Shown: positions 1 to 10,902, counted from the first letter of the stretch. The stretch: DNA of 64,000 bases from Lolium rigidum (GCF_022539505.1 NC_061510.1:272809687-272873686); one strand, 5' to 3'. The notes: generated by a model from the sequence alone, not told the origin. A program made the numbers and translations.

Positions 1-146
1 AGACAAGCGGCGACGATCCTAGCGGCGCCGCCGGGAGTAGTGGCACCGGGACAAGTGGTTCCAAGAGGCCGCGGAAGGCAAGGCGCCAAAACACGGTCGG
101 CACCGGCGAGAGACACGAGTCAAAGAGGTGGACCCCGCCGAGTGGT

Positions 147-1150
147 TTGCCTAGGTGGAGCCTAAGGATGTTGCCAAGGGGTACGGCAACCAAGCGGCAT
201 GTATCCTCCGAGAGGTCGTCAATCTCAACGAGACGGACCTCCGAGCTGAGAGCAAAGCGCCTTTGCGAGCCCGAGCTCATTGCGAGGTTGCACTCACGAT
301 ACAAGTTCCTAGGCGACTACGCCTCCGGTCATCAAACCAACAACATTGTGAACTCACAAGCCCTCCCGAAGTTCACCAAACACCTCAGCAGCTATAAGTA
401 CATGGTGCGGAAGCTGATTGCCGAGGGCAAAGGTTTCGAAGAGGTCCACTCCGCCTTTCCGCATGTCTCCCAGGCGGACTTTGATGCTTTTGTGGCCAAT
501 GAAGAGCTACAAGCAACCAAGAATCGCAAGTTGTGGGGGAAGGAAATGCGGGAGCTTAACATCGGCAACCACAACCTTGGGAGCCGTGGGTACGAGGGAA
601 AGGAGCCCTATTGGGCGAAGGAGAACGAGGCGTATGTAAATGCCGGCATTGAGAACCCTCGGCTCAAGTACAAGGACCCGCTTGAAAGAAGATTCATCGA
701 GTCCCGGTACCATAAGAAGAAACTAACCGGGGAACTTGTCACGGACCCGAAGGTCGTAACCGACATAATTTGGTTCACGAACGACAAGAAGGTCCCGGCG
801 TTGGAGAAAAAGCTGGTAAGCAATTTACCGGTTTAATTAGATCAAGTATCGTTCATATAATAGTAGCAACATTTCTAAATGGTTCGCGTTTCTTCCGCAG
901 GAAGAAGAAACACAAAGACTTTCTCAATGTGACGAAGGCTCCTCCTCCCAGGCGTCGACGGGCAGGGTAGCCTGGGACAAGCCTCTCGTACGGGCGCTAA
1001 ACATCGTTAATGAGCATTCACCGACGAGAAGGCCGCATAGAGGCCGTGTGGCTGGCGCCGGTACAGGCTACAAGCATGGTCACTACGGCTTGTCGTCTGT
1101 GGCCGATAAAAATGCGCGCAGTGAGAGGAAGCAGCGGGAGGCGGAGTCCT
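147..1150 (+). pseudogene. CACTA ORF2, Transposase_24-like (Ptta/En/Spm) exons
   Basis: The long exon at about 147-821 encodes a basic, Lys/Arg/Trp-rich protein resembling the plant Ptta/En/Spm family. It has the stretch around KFTKHLSSYKYM followed by a repeated FPHVSQADFDAFVANEE region and a conserved block of charged residues. A GTAAGC donor follows at about 822. An acceptor CAG at 898-900 opens a second exon rich in Glu, Gln and Ser, with a conserved GRVAGAGTGYKHGHYG motif near 1041-1091 and a KNARSERKQRE tail. These proteins are the second gene of CACTA elements and are thought to bind DNA. The start is not certain: the upstream reading frame has a stop near 145. The same type of gene occurs at 56246-59794 in CACTA-2. 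Part of the decay may be sequence artefact (see findings). Confidence 0.65.
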
Positions 1151-1588
1151 AGCCCAAGTCCAAGCTGGTTTGGTACCGCAACTGGTACCGCAACTCAAAG
1201 CTACGCTCGTACCTGAAGTCAAAGCTGAAGTCGCCGCTTCAGTCCAAGCAGATTTCGACGCTCTACACGCGTGGTATGAGGGTGGCAAACAAGGCCCCCC
1301 GAAAATGCAAGTGGTTAGCTTCGACGGCAGCAACTCGATGGCGCCGCCGTCCGCCGGCAATGACAATGTTATAATGGAGACTCCTCCGGCCGCCGGCAAT
1401 GTCGGCCGGTGCTAGGGATTCACCGTCCATGCCGGGTAGCAGCCCCTCCGTCACTTGCACGCCCGCCGCCGCATGTGCCGGCCCGTCGACATTAGCCGAG
1501 CTCAATGCCCTCACGGTAATTAACTAATGTGTACATCAAGTTAATATATTAGTTTCGTCATCCTTGCCCTCTCTCTAACGCCATACAC

Positions 1589-2537
1589 ATGTTCTCGCAG
1601 GCTAACTCAACGCCATGCACCTTCCTGATGAGAGTAAACGACGAACTCAAAGACGTCGCGAGGGGGTCCATCCTTCGGCCCCTGGATAATAAGTGGCACA
1701 CACGAGATATGGCGGATGACGTTTACCGGGTTGAAGTGGATCGGGCGTTACCGGGCTATGAGGATTTGTTTCCTCCTAATCAACCGCATGGTGCCGATGA
1801 CGATAGCCCGTTGAATCCGGCCTCACCGAAGGGTTGGGTACTGCTATGGCCGAAGACCCTAATTCGGATCAACACCTACTCGGGGTCGACGGCAAGCAAA
1901 GACAAGCACCTTGCGGCGCCACATGTCGGCGTCCCTCCACGACGGCCGGCGGCGCCGGTGGTCATCGCCCCACCGAACGGCCGGCTGCGCCGAGGTCGGG
2001 CGCCCCACCACAACAGCCAGCTGCGCCGGAGGCCGAGGAATACGAACGTGAGAACTTCCAATGGGATATTCCTACGTCTTCACAAGTTGTCCATGAGGAT
2101 GCGCCGGCATTGAAATATGTGTGCTCCAAGAAGGCTGTTTGATTCTCAAGAAACGGGCTGAGGAGGAAAATCCGAGGAGGTCGCCACCGCCGCCGTCAAA
2201 AATATGCTCGAGCCCAAACACACTCCGTGCTACGGCCACTACGGCGATGGATGGTCCAGCACTACAACCCAAGAAGAGGAAGAGGGCAAATAAGAAGGAC
2301 GCCAAAGACAAGGCGGCGGCCAAATCCAAGGACAAGGTCCCACTCCTTGACAAGTTGCCAAACAATTGGCGACCTCTGCATCACTTGGGTGAACCGATGC
2401 TGCCGGAGCATGTCCTGAATAAACTCACCCCGGATATGAGGAGTTTGCATGAGACTGTCAGGCATGTGGAGAACTTACTTCTCAAATCAAAAGATCCTGC
2501 TTACCCTCTCTTCGTGGCGAAGGTGCCAACGGCATGA
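1589..2537 (+). pseudogene. CACTA ORF2, middle exons (DUF8039-like region and basic linker)
   Basis: From about 1599, after a likely splice acceptor (TTCTCGCAG), the frame encodes a beta-rich module that begins with a Cys-Thr-Phe-Leu-Met stretch and ends in KGWVLLWPKTLIRI. It corresponds in position and style to the module at 57660-57920 in CACTA-2, which ends in ALWPKKYVVL, so both are the same DUF8039-like unit. A Pro/Arg-rich low-complexity linker follows (about 1900-2060), then a Lys-rich segment at 2260-2330 with PKKRKRANKK, a plausible nuclear localisation signal. The frame changes at least twice within the linker. This region joins the DNA-binding-like exon to the protease-like C-terminus. 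Assignment rests on synteny with CACTA-2, not on a clear catalytic motif. Confidence 0.5.
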
Positions 2538-2639
2538 ACTTCGTCGAGAAGTACCCCGCGGACTTGTGCTTCATCCGGTTCAACGACATCTTCGAGCATC
2601 TATCGCATGCAAGCGCTCCACTTTAGTGTGGTTCGCCTA

Positions 2640-3475
2640 GTTGCTCTTAGCTTGTCTTCCCGATTGTTAAGGAGGGGACGCCGACCATCGCGATAATGGA
2701 CCCCTTCTATATGCGGGAGAGCATCATCTGCAACGCCGGGGATCGCGCGATTGCCACCCAGGCAGGTCGAGGATTTCATGCTGGCGAACATTAAAAGGGC
2801 GCCATTCTCATCCCTTACTTCCCCGAGTAAGTAATCACTCGCTAGTCCCCCATCACCATTCTATCCTATATCTCCATTTGCATTTCCAAAGGTTAATCCG
2901 TGTGTTTTCCGCAGAGACAAGTTCTGCACCCTCATCGTCGTGCACCCGCAACACTCGCATGCAGTCTATCTCGACTCGGGTAGGGACCGCAAGAAAGACT
3001 ACACCCACAACAGGGCCCTTCTCAATGATGCTCTCACCGGCTTCGCCAACAAGGCAGGCCCCCTCAAAGTAGAGAGGAAATCCCGAGGAGGCTTGGTCTT
3101 AACCCACACAACCAACTTCCCTCGCCTCAGGCAATCGACGCAAGACAATGGGATGGACGCGTGGTACGCCATCCTTCGGATGCAAGAGTACATAAAGTAC
3201 GCAGATGACATGTTGCTGCCGAGAGAATCTCGAAACAGGTTTGCAAACATGGCGGATGTCCCCGATAGAGAGATTAGAAAGAACCGGGTCGCATCCAGCA
3301 GTTCATTTGCACGGTAATCCTGCAGGATGTCAACGCTAGGTATGGCGAGTTCTTCTACGGCTACGGTCTACCACCTAATGACGAGATAGAACTCCGCTTG
3401 GAGATGTCGCGTGATGAGAGGCCGTTCAACTCGCTTGAGGGCTGCCGTCCATTCCCCCCTAGGCGTACAACCTGA
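2640..3475 (+). pseudogene. CACTA ORF2 C-terminus, Ulp1/C48-like domain with catalytic positions lost
   Basis: The exon at about 2915-3285 encodes a fold related to Ulp1 (C48) cysteine proteases, with a hydrophobic strand followed by YLDSGRD and later NGMDAWYAI. Aligned by eye with the related domain of CACTA-2 (FHFILLVI...VLDS and, later, GFFVCEY), the positions of the catalytic His and Cys are Phe and Ala/Trp here; the Asp is kept. I infer a protease-like fold without protease activity. The next exon, read from about 3300, encodes a C-terminal tail ending near 3475. Two of the frame breaks in the domain, at 3220-3223 (CGAG) and 3229-3232 (CTCG), are of the CWG type described in the findings. 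Confidence 0.6.
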
Positions 3476-3683
3476 TCCTACGACGGGAACACTTGCTAAA
3501 GCTTGAACGATATGTCCTTGAACTTCGTATCGTAATAATTGCTATATATTCCAATAGAATCGACTTGTTGCTTTTATTTAGTTGTATGAATGTGCATGTG
3601 AACATGTGTCTGTAGTTTCATTTACTTTGCTATATATTTCAAGATTATGGCGTAGATAACTTAATAATTATTTGCATTTACTC

Positions 3684-4140
3684 GACCACTACTTGCCTCG
3701 TATTTGGAGTTCGCCGATGATTAGAATGTTCGGTCAATCGTACACTCGGGGTGGAGCCGGTGAGCCTTGGTGCGACGGCCACAAGTATCAATCTATTGTG
3801 CATCCTACCTAGCCTCACTGACTCCATCCCTGAATGTTAATATTTGTTTCGACCGACAAAGTATGAGGCACGCTATTTAATTCGTACTACTTGTCTTCTA
3901 TTTGAGTTCGCACTTCTTAATTGCATTGGCCGATGATTAAAATGTTCGGTCACTTGTAAACTCCGGGGTGGGGCCAGTGAGGCTTGGTGTGATGGCCACA
4001 AATATCAATCTATTGTGCATCCTACCTAGCCTCACCGACCCCATCCCTGTATGTTATTATTTATTTCGACCAACAAAGTATGAGGCACATGCTATTTAGT
4101 TCATACTACTTGTCTCTTATTTGAGTTGGCACTTGTTCAT
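3684..4140 (+). repeat. Tandem duplication, two copies of about 216 bp
   Basis: Two adjacent copies share the landmark GCCGATGATTA at 3713 and 3929, giving a period of 216 bp. Both contain a stretch from TGTTCGGTCA through the CTAGCCTCAC region to a TATGAGGCA motif. The copies differ by scattered substitutions and a few small indels. The repeat is non-coding and lies between the ORF2 tail and the small ORF at 4174. Confidence 0.8.
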
Positions 4141-4173
4141 TGCATTGGTACTAACGTTTTACTTGTCTTGTGA

Positions 4174-4438
4174 ATGGAGATGCCGAAGACATATGTCGTG
4201 TACAAGGGGAGGGTTCCTGGAGTCTACGACGACCGGGAGGACCTGTCGGAGACAGGTGCACCGTTTCAGCGGCAACAGCTACAAGGGATACCCCACTAGG
4301 GTGGAGGCGGAAGGAAGATATGCCCGTTATCTAGCGGGAGAGATGAGGGACATGAGGAGGAACCGGATGAAGACCATGGCCTTCGTGATGATGGTCATCA
4401 TGACCATGTTGGTCATGTTCTATGTGATTCTAGTTTAG
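4174..4438 (+). pseudogene. Small CACTA ORF, RNase H1 N-terminal/viroplasmin-like domain with hydrophobic tail
   Basis: From ATG 4174 (second ATG at 4180) the frame gives a YVVYKGRVPGVYDD start, the hallmark of the small RNA/DNA-hybrid-binding domain found at the N-terminus of eukaryotic RNase H1 and in caulimovirus viroplasmin (Pfam Cauli_VI). The continuation of the domain (FSGNSYKGYPTR and a YARYLAGE helix) is read in another frame, so one base has been gained or lost near 4240. After the domain the protein is basic and then ends in about 20 hydrophobic residues (MAFVMMVIMTMLVMFYVILV), which could be a tail anchor. Grass CACTA elements often carry such an ORF near the right end; its role is not known to me. 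Confidence 0.65.
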
Positions 4439-4736
4439 GTTAGGACCTACATTGTGAGGTGTATGACGATACTTGTGACGACTATGTACCAAGACTTCTA
4501 ACTTTGTGAAACTTCGTCGTTCGGTGTTGCATATGCACATGTGTTGTATGAATCAACATTCCGAAACGAAACTTGCGTATTTGTGTACTAATACCGAAAT
4601 GAAACTTGGCTCTCTATGTGCTTCTCATATTGCATGTAATACTGTATAAATGAACTGCGTTGTAAATATATACTGCTGTCAAATATGTATTGTAATATGC
4701 TGGAAAAAAGCTGGAAAAAAAGAATTTTCGAATTAG

Positions 4737-5009
4737 TTGCCGGCGCACCTAAATGACATACTGCCGGCGCACGTGGCATGCGCCAGTGCTGGAAGCACTA
4801 CTGCCGGCGCACCTGATTGTGCGCCGGTGAAAGTGGTTCTTTGCCGGCGAAGCTTCGAAGGTGCGCCGGCAGTAACCATCTATCGCCGGCGCACTGCCTG
4901 GTGCGCCGGCAGTGACAATTTATCACCGGCGCGTTCGCACCGGCGGGCTCGTGGTGCGCCGGCAATGGGTATTTTTGGTTCGCCGGCGGTAGCCCTTTTC
5001 CTTGTAGTG
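4737..5009. repeat. CACTA-A subterminal repeats and right terminal inverted repeat
   Basis: Units of the form GCCGGCGCACC or its complement GGTGCGCCGGC recur about ten times in 250 bp, in both orientations, so the segment can fold into several hairpins. Subterminal repeats of this kind are the binding sites of the element-encoded DNA-binding protein in En/Spm. The block ends at the terminus 5001-5009. Confidence 0.8.
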
Positions 5010-6855
5010 GGTTCCTCCCCTGAAACTATATTTTTATTCCGTCACATCTTATGCACTTTGCTTGGAGCGTCGGTTTGTTTTTGTTTTTTTGTTTTGTTTG
5101 AATAAAATGGATCCTAGCATTCACTTTGTGGGAGAGAGACACGCTCCGCTGTATCATATGGACAAGTATGTCCTTAGGCTTTACTCATAGTATTCATGGC
5201 GAAGTTTCTTCTTCGTTAAATTGTTATATGGTTGGAATTGGAAAATGCTACATGTAGTAATTCTAAAATGTCTTGGATAATTTGATACTTGGCAATTGTT
5301 GTGCTCATGTTTAAGCTCTTGCATCATATACTTTGCACCCATTAATGAAGAAAAACTTAGAGCTTGCTAATTTGGTTTGCATATTTGGTTTCTCTAGAGT
5401 CTAGATAATATCTAGTATTGAGTTTTGAACAACAAGGAAGACGGTGTAGAGTCTTATAATGTTTACAATATGTCTTTTATGTGAGTTTTGCTGCACCGTT
5501 CATCCTTGTGTTTGTTTCAAATAACCTTGCTAGCCTAAACCTTGTATCGAGAGGAATACTTCTCATGCATCCAAAATCCTTGAGCCAACCACTATGCCAT
5601 TTGTGTCCACTATACCTACCTACTACATGGTATTTATCCGCCATTCCAAAGTAAATTGCTTGAGTGCTACCTTTAAAATTCCATCATTCACCTTTGCAAT
5701 ATATAGCTCATGGGACAAATAGCTTAAAAACTATTGTGGTATTGAATATGTACTTATGCACTTTATCTCTTATTAAGTTGCTTGTTGTGCGATAACCATG
5801 CTTACGGGGACGCCATCAACTATTCTTTGATGAATATCATGTGAGTTGCTATGCATGTCCGTCTTGTCCGAAGTAAGAGAGATCTACCACCTTAATGGTT
5901 GGAGCATGCATATTGTTAGAGAAGAACATTGGGCCGCTAACTAAAGCCATGATTCATGGTGGAAGTTTCAGTTTTGGACATATATCCTCAATCTCATATG
6001 AGAATAATAATTGTTGCCACATGCTTATGCATTAAAGAGGATTCCATTATCTGTTGTCCATGTTGTCCCGGTATGGATGTCTAAGTTGAGAATAATCAAA
6101 AGCGAGAAATCCAAAATGCGAGCTTTCTCCTTAGACCTTTGTACGAGGCGGCATGGAGGTACCCCATTGTGACACTTGGTTAAAACATGTGCATTGCAAA
6201 GATCCGGTAGTCCAAGCTAATTAGGACAAGGTGCGGGCACTATTAGTATACTATGCATGAGACTTGCAACTTGTAAGATATAATTTACATAACTCATATG
6301 CTTTATTACTACCGTTGACAAAATTGTTTCATGTTTTCAAAATAAAAGCTCTAGCACAAATATAGCAATCGATGCTTTCCTCTTTGAAGGACCATTCTCT
6401 TTACTTTTATGTTGAGTCGGTTCACCTATCTCTCTCCACCTCAAGAAGCAAACACTTGTGTGAACTGTGCATTGATTCCTACATACTTGCATATTGCACT
6501 TGTTATATTACTCTATGTTGACAATTATCCATGAGATATACATGTTACAAGTTGAAAGAAACCGCTGAAACTTAATCTTCCTTTGTGTTGCTTCAATACC
6601 TTTACTTTGATTTATTGCTTTATGAGTTAACTCTTATGCAAGACTTATTGATGCTTGTCTTGAAGTACTATTCATGAAAAGTCTTTGCTTTATGATTCAC
6701 TTGTTTACTCATGTCATTACCATTGTTTTGATCGCTGCATACATTACATATGTTTACAAATAGTATGATCAAGGTTATGATGGCATGTCACTTCGAAATT
6801 ATCTTTGTTATCGTTTTACTCGCTCGGGACGAGCAGTAACTAAGCTTGGGGATGC
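5010..6855 (+). other. Non-coding internal region of element B
   Basis: This stretch is 1.85 kb of AT-rich sequence with stops in all frames and no recognisable protein motif. It reads as the untranslated 3' internal region of element B. I see no tRNA, no tandem repeat and no inserted element in it. Confidence 0.6.
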
Positions 6856-8452
6856 CGATACGTCTCCGACGTATCGATAATTTCTTATGTTCCATGCCAT
6901 ATTATTGATGATACCTACATGTTTTATGCACACTTTATATCATATTCGTGCATTTTATGGAACTAAGCTATTAACAAGATGCCGAAGAGCCAGTTGCTGT
7001 TTTCTGCTGTTATTGGTTTCAGAAATCCTAGTAACGAAATATTCTCGGAATTGGACGAAATCAAGACCCAGGGTCCTATTTTTTCACGAACCTTCCAGAA
7101 GACCGAAAGGGATACGAAGTGGGGCGACGAGGCGCCGCCACCATAGGGCCGCGCGGCCAAGGGGGGCCCGCGCCGCCCTATGGTGTGGGCCCCTCGTCAG
7201 CCCTCCGACTCCGCCCTTCCGCCTACTTAAAGCCTCCGTCGCGAAACCCCTGATGCGAAAAACCACGATACGGAAAACCTTCCAGAGACGCCGCCGCCGC
7301 CAATCCCATCTCGGGGGATTCCGGAGATCTCCTCCGGCACCCTGCCGGAGAGGGGATTCATCTCCCGGAGGACTCTACACCGCCATGGTCGCCTCCGGAG
7401 TGATGAGTGAGTAGTTCACCCCTAGACTATGGGTCCATAGCAGTAGCTAGATGGTTGTCTTCTCCTCATTGTGCTTCATTGTTGGATCTTGTGAGCTGCC
7501 TAACATGATCAAGATCATCTATCCGTAATACTCTATGTTGTGTTTGTCGGGATCCGATGGATAGAGAATACCATGTTATGTTAATTATCAAGTTATTGCA
7601 TATGTGTTGTTTATGATCTTGCATGCTCTCCGTTATTAGTAGAGGCTCGGCCAAGTTTTTACTCTTAACTCCAAGAGGGAGTATTTATGCTCGATAGTGG
7701 GTTCATGCCTCGCATTGACACTCGGGACTCGTGACAGAAAGTTCTAAGGTTGTGTTGTGATGTTGCCACTAGGGATAAAACATTGGCGCTATGTCCGAGG
7801 ATGTAGTTGTTGATTACATTACGCACCATACTTAATGCAATTGTCTGTTGCTTTGCAACTTAATACCGGAAGGGGTTCGGATGATAACCCGAAGGTGGAC
7901 TTTTTAGGCATAGATGCGGCTTGGATGGCGGTCTATGTACTTTGTCGTAATGCCCAATTAAATCTCACTGTACTTATCATGACAAGTATGTGCATTGTTA
8001 TGCCCTCTCTATTTGTCAATTGCCCGATCGTAATTTGTTCACCCAACATGCTTTTATCTTATGGGAGAGACACCTCTAGTGAACTGTGGACCCCGGTCCA
8101 TTCTTTAATACTGAAATACAAATCTGCGCAATACTTGTTTTACTCGTTTTCTCTGCAAACAATCATCTTCCACACAATACGGTTAATCCTTTGTTACAGC
8201 AAGCCGGTGAGATTGACAACCTCACCGTTTCGTTGGGGCAAAGTACTTTGGTTGTGTTGTGCAGGTTCCACGTTGGCGCCGGAATCCCCGGTGTTGCGCC
8301 GCACTACATCCCGCCGCCATCAACCTTCAACGTGCTTCTTGGCTCCTCCTGGTTCGATAAACCTTGGTTTCTTTCTGAGGGAAAACTTGCTGCTGTGCGC
8401 ATCATACCTTCCTCTTGGGGTTCCCAACGAACGTGTGAAATACACGCCATCA
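6856..8452 (+). repeat. 3' LTR of element B (1597 bp)
   Basis: It starts CGATACGTCTCC (the other copy starts TGATACGTCTCC, so the first T has mutated) and ends CGCCATCA. The first 20 bases hold a perfect inverted repeat, GATACGTC-TCC-GACGTATC at 6857-6875. The middle is GC-rich and has overlapping ORFs on both strands (6887-7414 and neighbours) that are not conserved as proteins between the two copies; I treat them as chance frames. Base differences from the solo copy include several CTG/CTCG alternations (see findings). Confidence 0.85.
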
Positions 8453-9182
8453 ACCTGTCACTCCTTGTTCCGGCATTTGGAACTGCGAATGCTGCCAGAA
8501 AGGAACTCCATGAAGTTCTAGTAAACCAGTGAAGGCTGACGGACATAGTTCTTCTGAATAAAAGCAACCTTTTGAAGAAATGGTTATAAAAACATGCATT
8601 GGTATTAGATTTTCTGGTCTAATATCGTAGCTAGTGCATTAAACACCTCTTTCCTAATATGAACTTGTTGAGTACGCTCGTACTCATACCTCTTGTAATC
8701 CCTTGCTTAGACTGTCTGAATCACCTCGAGGAGGCAACTGACGGACAAGGCGGAGCAGAGGATATCTGCTATGAGGAGCCAGACCTCTCAGGCGGTGTAG
8801 AAGGCGTAGACTACCTTATCATCTATGGAACCGGGAAGGCTTCCGAGGGAGAACAATCTTAGACTACCGTAGTATTAGTAGTAACCTAGCAGTGCGAACA
8901 CTTTAGTACTTAGTTGCTCGGGTGGAATAAATGTATAACCTACTAAGACTCTTATATTGTAAGTTAAGTTGGGTTCGAACCCAGGATTAAACCTCTCTGG
9001 ACCCCGGAGGAGCTCCGAGATGATGTATATGTTTGGATTGTAATATTATGTGAATGAGTTATGGACCAGCTATGTTCTGTTGTACTAGTCTGAGGGATGT
9101 AATATTTGTGAATTGGTACTTTGTGAATGTTATATCAACGACTGGCATACTACAACATGCAGTGGTATGCAGGGTCACCACA
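8453..9182 (+). repeat. 5' LTR remnant of the chromovirus (last 730 bp)
   Basis: It matches 21372-22105 of the 3' LTR nearly base for base, including the landmarks GAAGGCTGACGGACATAG and AGTACGCTCGTACTCATAC, and ends GGTCACCACA just before the primer site. The rest of this LTR is displaced by element B. An ORF at 8659-8862 is conserved in the 3' LTR copy (21584-21781), as expected from duplication alone, and I do not regard it as a gene. Confidence 0.85.
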
Positions 9183-9184
9183 GT

Positions 9185-9196
9185 TGGTATCAGAGC
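9185..9196 (+). other. Primer binding site, initiator tRNA-Met type
   Basis: TGGTATCAGAGC lies 3 bases after the 5' LTR end. It is complementary to the 3' end of plant initiator tRNA-Met, the primer used by many grass LTR retrotransposons. It fixes the position of the LTR/internal boundary. Confidence 0.9.
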
Positions 9197-9398
9197 AAAA
9201 GCTTTGACCTTAGGTTGTAACCTAGTAAATGGGACAGAACGTTAGGAGTCATATAGGATTAGTAAAGAATTCTCTAAAAATATGGTGTCTATTCACTTGA
9301 GAATAAAGCATTCATATCTTTTAGTGCGATAATTCTTTATTATCACTGTTATGATGCATTATTACTAATATTATATTCTTTCTTATCCACAGCCAAAA

Positions 9399-9863
9399 AT
9401 GGCCAGTTCACGTTCTGGACGTAACGTGAAAGTGAAGGAATCCACTCTGAACGATTATGACGGAGAACTCGCTGACATACTCCGGGCAATGTTACTCGAA
9501 TTTGGGTGCGATCCCCAAATCCGGGTAATGAAGTACATGTACTATGACGGTACGGTACTAGCGAAGTGCAGGGTAGGACTTCAGCTACCCGAATCCTTAG
9601 GGATGAGTGCAGTTATGCCTGCTGGAGATGCTAGGACCATAAGGACAGCCTATCACATAGCCATAACGAAAGCCATCACAGACATTCGCGAGCATAAGAC
9701 CAAGGATCTTATTGGCTCCGAATTCGCACATATCCCACATATGGAGGAGGACGATGATCTGAATCTAAACCACTTCAAGTTAGCCAAGAGAAAGCCTGCA
9801 GAAGCCGCCAAGTACATGGATAACTGCAGAAACCTACTGACATTGTTCTTTCAGTTGAACTGA
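9399..9863 (+). CDS. Chromovirus ORF0, first part (unknown function)
   Basis: An uninterrupted 154-codon ORF starts about 215 bases after the primer site. It begins MASSRSGRNVKVKESTLND and has a mixed alpha/beta character, with a central region around VGLQLPESLGMSAVMPAGD and a charged C-terminal part. I see no catalytic motif and do not recognise the fold. Rice elements RIRE3 and RIRE8 are known to have an additional ORF (ORF0) upstream of gag, and this ORF sits in the same place. It ends at TGA 9861-9863, 24 bases before the next ORF, so the two may once have been one gene. Its openness contrasts with the broken gag and pol. Confidence 0.6.
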   Translation: MASSRSGRNVKVKESTLNDYDGELADILRAMLLEFGCDPQIRVMKYMYYDGTVLAKCRVGLQLPESLGMSAVMPAGDARTIRTAYHIAITKAITDIREHKTKDLIGSEFAHIPHMEEDDDLNLNHFKLAKRKPAEAAKYMDNCRNLLTLFFQLN

Positions 9864-9887
9864 CATCTGTCGGGGGCAATTGATACA

Positions 9888-10481
9888 ATGTTGGATGAGT
9901 TCACTGAGCCCAAGGAGGAGTCGAAGGGTAAGGAGCCGATGGAGAGTGAGGTCCATACACCAGTTTACGCAACTGGTGATTATATTGACATAGATGCTCC
10001 AGAACCACAAACCACACCTCTAACACCTAGGTACTTTCCTAGTAGCTCACAAGGTGGATATGAGGGCAGAGAGGAATCCGGAAACCACCAGCATTCGGAG
10101 ACTCCTATTGAGAATTCCACGGGATGGCGTTGGGGATCATTCATGGGAACTGATAGTGATCCAGTGAAATGTAATCCCGAGATAGATCAGGACGCCATAA
10201 ATCAGTATCAGAACCATCAGTATAGTAGGGGCGATTACGAGGAGTATCCGATAGTGATCGAATCTGACATAGAAGGAGGGAATGCCTATGACGGAGTCAC
10301 AGGAGAGTATACCCCAGGGGAGGATTATGAATCATTAAATAATCATTTCATGATGACATATTTCTCCCTGGGATCATCCTCTGATTCGGATTACCAGCCG
10401 ACTGGGAGACCATATGTTCCAGATTCTATCAGGAGGACTACACGTTCGATCGGATGGAAGCCAGGGATGTACCAGGAATGA
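9888..10481 (+). CDS. Chromovirus ORF0, second part: acidic Ser/Pro/Tyr-rich protein
   Basis: This is a 197-codon ORF in the same orientation, rich in Glu, Asp, Ser, Tyr and Pro, with no hydrophobic segment and likely disordered. It ends with a short basic tail (RRTTRSIGWKPG). It starts with MLDEFTEPKEES and could be the C-terminal part of the ORF0 product, separated by a stop at 9861. I recognise no family. The AT-rich tail that follows (10500-10720) has no gene and leads to gag. Confidence 0.5.
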   Translation: MLDEFTEPKEESKGKEPMESEVHTPVYATGDYIDIDAPEPQTTPLTPRYFPSSSQGGYEGREESGNHQHSETPIENSTGWRWGSFMGTDSDPVKCNPEIDQDAINQYQNHQYSRGDYEEYPIVIESDIEGGNAYDGVTGEYTPGEDYESLNNHFMMTYFSLGSSSDSDYQPTGRPYVPDSIRRTTRSIGWKPGMYQE

Positions 10482-10897
10482 AGCCACAACTAGAGACCAC
10501 CACTGGAGGCGAGACTACAATACAGTTGTACCACATGTATTGTAGTGTGTAATATTTTAATAAGTTGTAATTATACTTCAATAAGTGAGTTTGCATACTC
10601 ACACTACTACTGAGTATTGAAATAAACCACTTAAGTATGTAGATACATGGTATATGTCTTGTATGATTTGGATTTGCTTCTTGATTTCCATTGCGTGATT
10701 AGTTCTGTGCACAAAGTTGAGCTCAGAAAACTTGCGCGTGGAGTAACTATGAGTACCACTTTGTGTTACAGAGCTAGGGGAAGATGTCGGAAATGCTAGG
10801 AGAGGAGAGCGAAGCACAACGCCTCGAGCGCGAGGCAAAGCAGAAGGAAGAGGCAGATGAAGCCGCAAGAAACCAGTTTCCACCACCACCACCACCG

Positions 10898-10902
10898 ATG
10901 AC
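10898..10902. repeat. Target site duplication ATGAC, left copy
   Basis: ATGAC at 10898-10902 and again at 12505-12509 flanks the solo LTR exactly and lies within the gag reading frame. A 5-bp duplication is the expected footprint of LTR-element integrase. Confidence 0.9.

Larger units (their letters stand above)
1..5009 (+). mobile_element. CACTA (En/Spm) DNA transposon CACTA-A, right-hand part
   Basis: The right terminus is visible: the sequence at 4983-5009 ends in TTGTAGTG, which read on the minus strand is the CACTA-type terminus CACTACAAGGAAAAGG. Just inside it, 4737-4990 carries repeated GCCGGCGCACC-type units in both orientations, the usual subterminal repeats of these elements. Coding remnants inside (a Transposase_24-like exon, a Ulp1-like domain and a small RNase H N-terminal-like ORF) fit the accessory gene set of large grass CACTA elements. 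The left terminus and the TNP2 transposase gene would lie before position 1. CACTA elements make 3-bp target duplications; the right-flank triplet is GGT at 5010-5012, and its partner is outside the window. The element has inserted in the non-coding internal region of LTR retrotransposon B. Confidence 0.85.
5010..8452 (+). mobile_element. LTR retrotransposon B, 3' half (internal region plus 3' LTR)
   Basis: The 3' LTR is recognised because a second copy of it lies at 10903-12504 on the minus strand as a solo LTR. The 1.85 kb before it (5010-6855) is AT-rich internal sequence without a long ORF, ending in the purine-rich AAGCTTGGGGATGC just before the LTR, a plausible polypurine tract. The element lies inside the 5' LTR of the chromovirus: sequence after 8452 continues the chromovirus LTR as seen at 21372 onward. 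The 5' part of B is missing because CACTA-A interrupts it and the window starts inside CACTA-A. I cannot assign a superfamily because no coding part is present. Confidence 0.8.

Noticed and set aside
6887..8532. ORFs in LTR B, mirrored in the solo copy
   Set aside because: They overlap on both strands, have no domain, and differ by frameshifts between the two copies, so they are not conserved as proteins.
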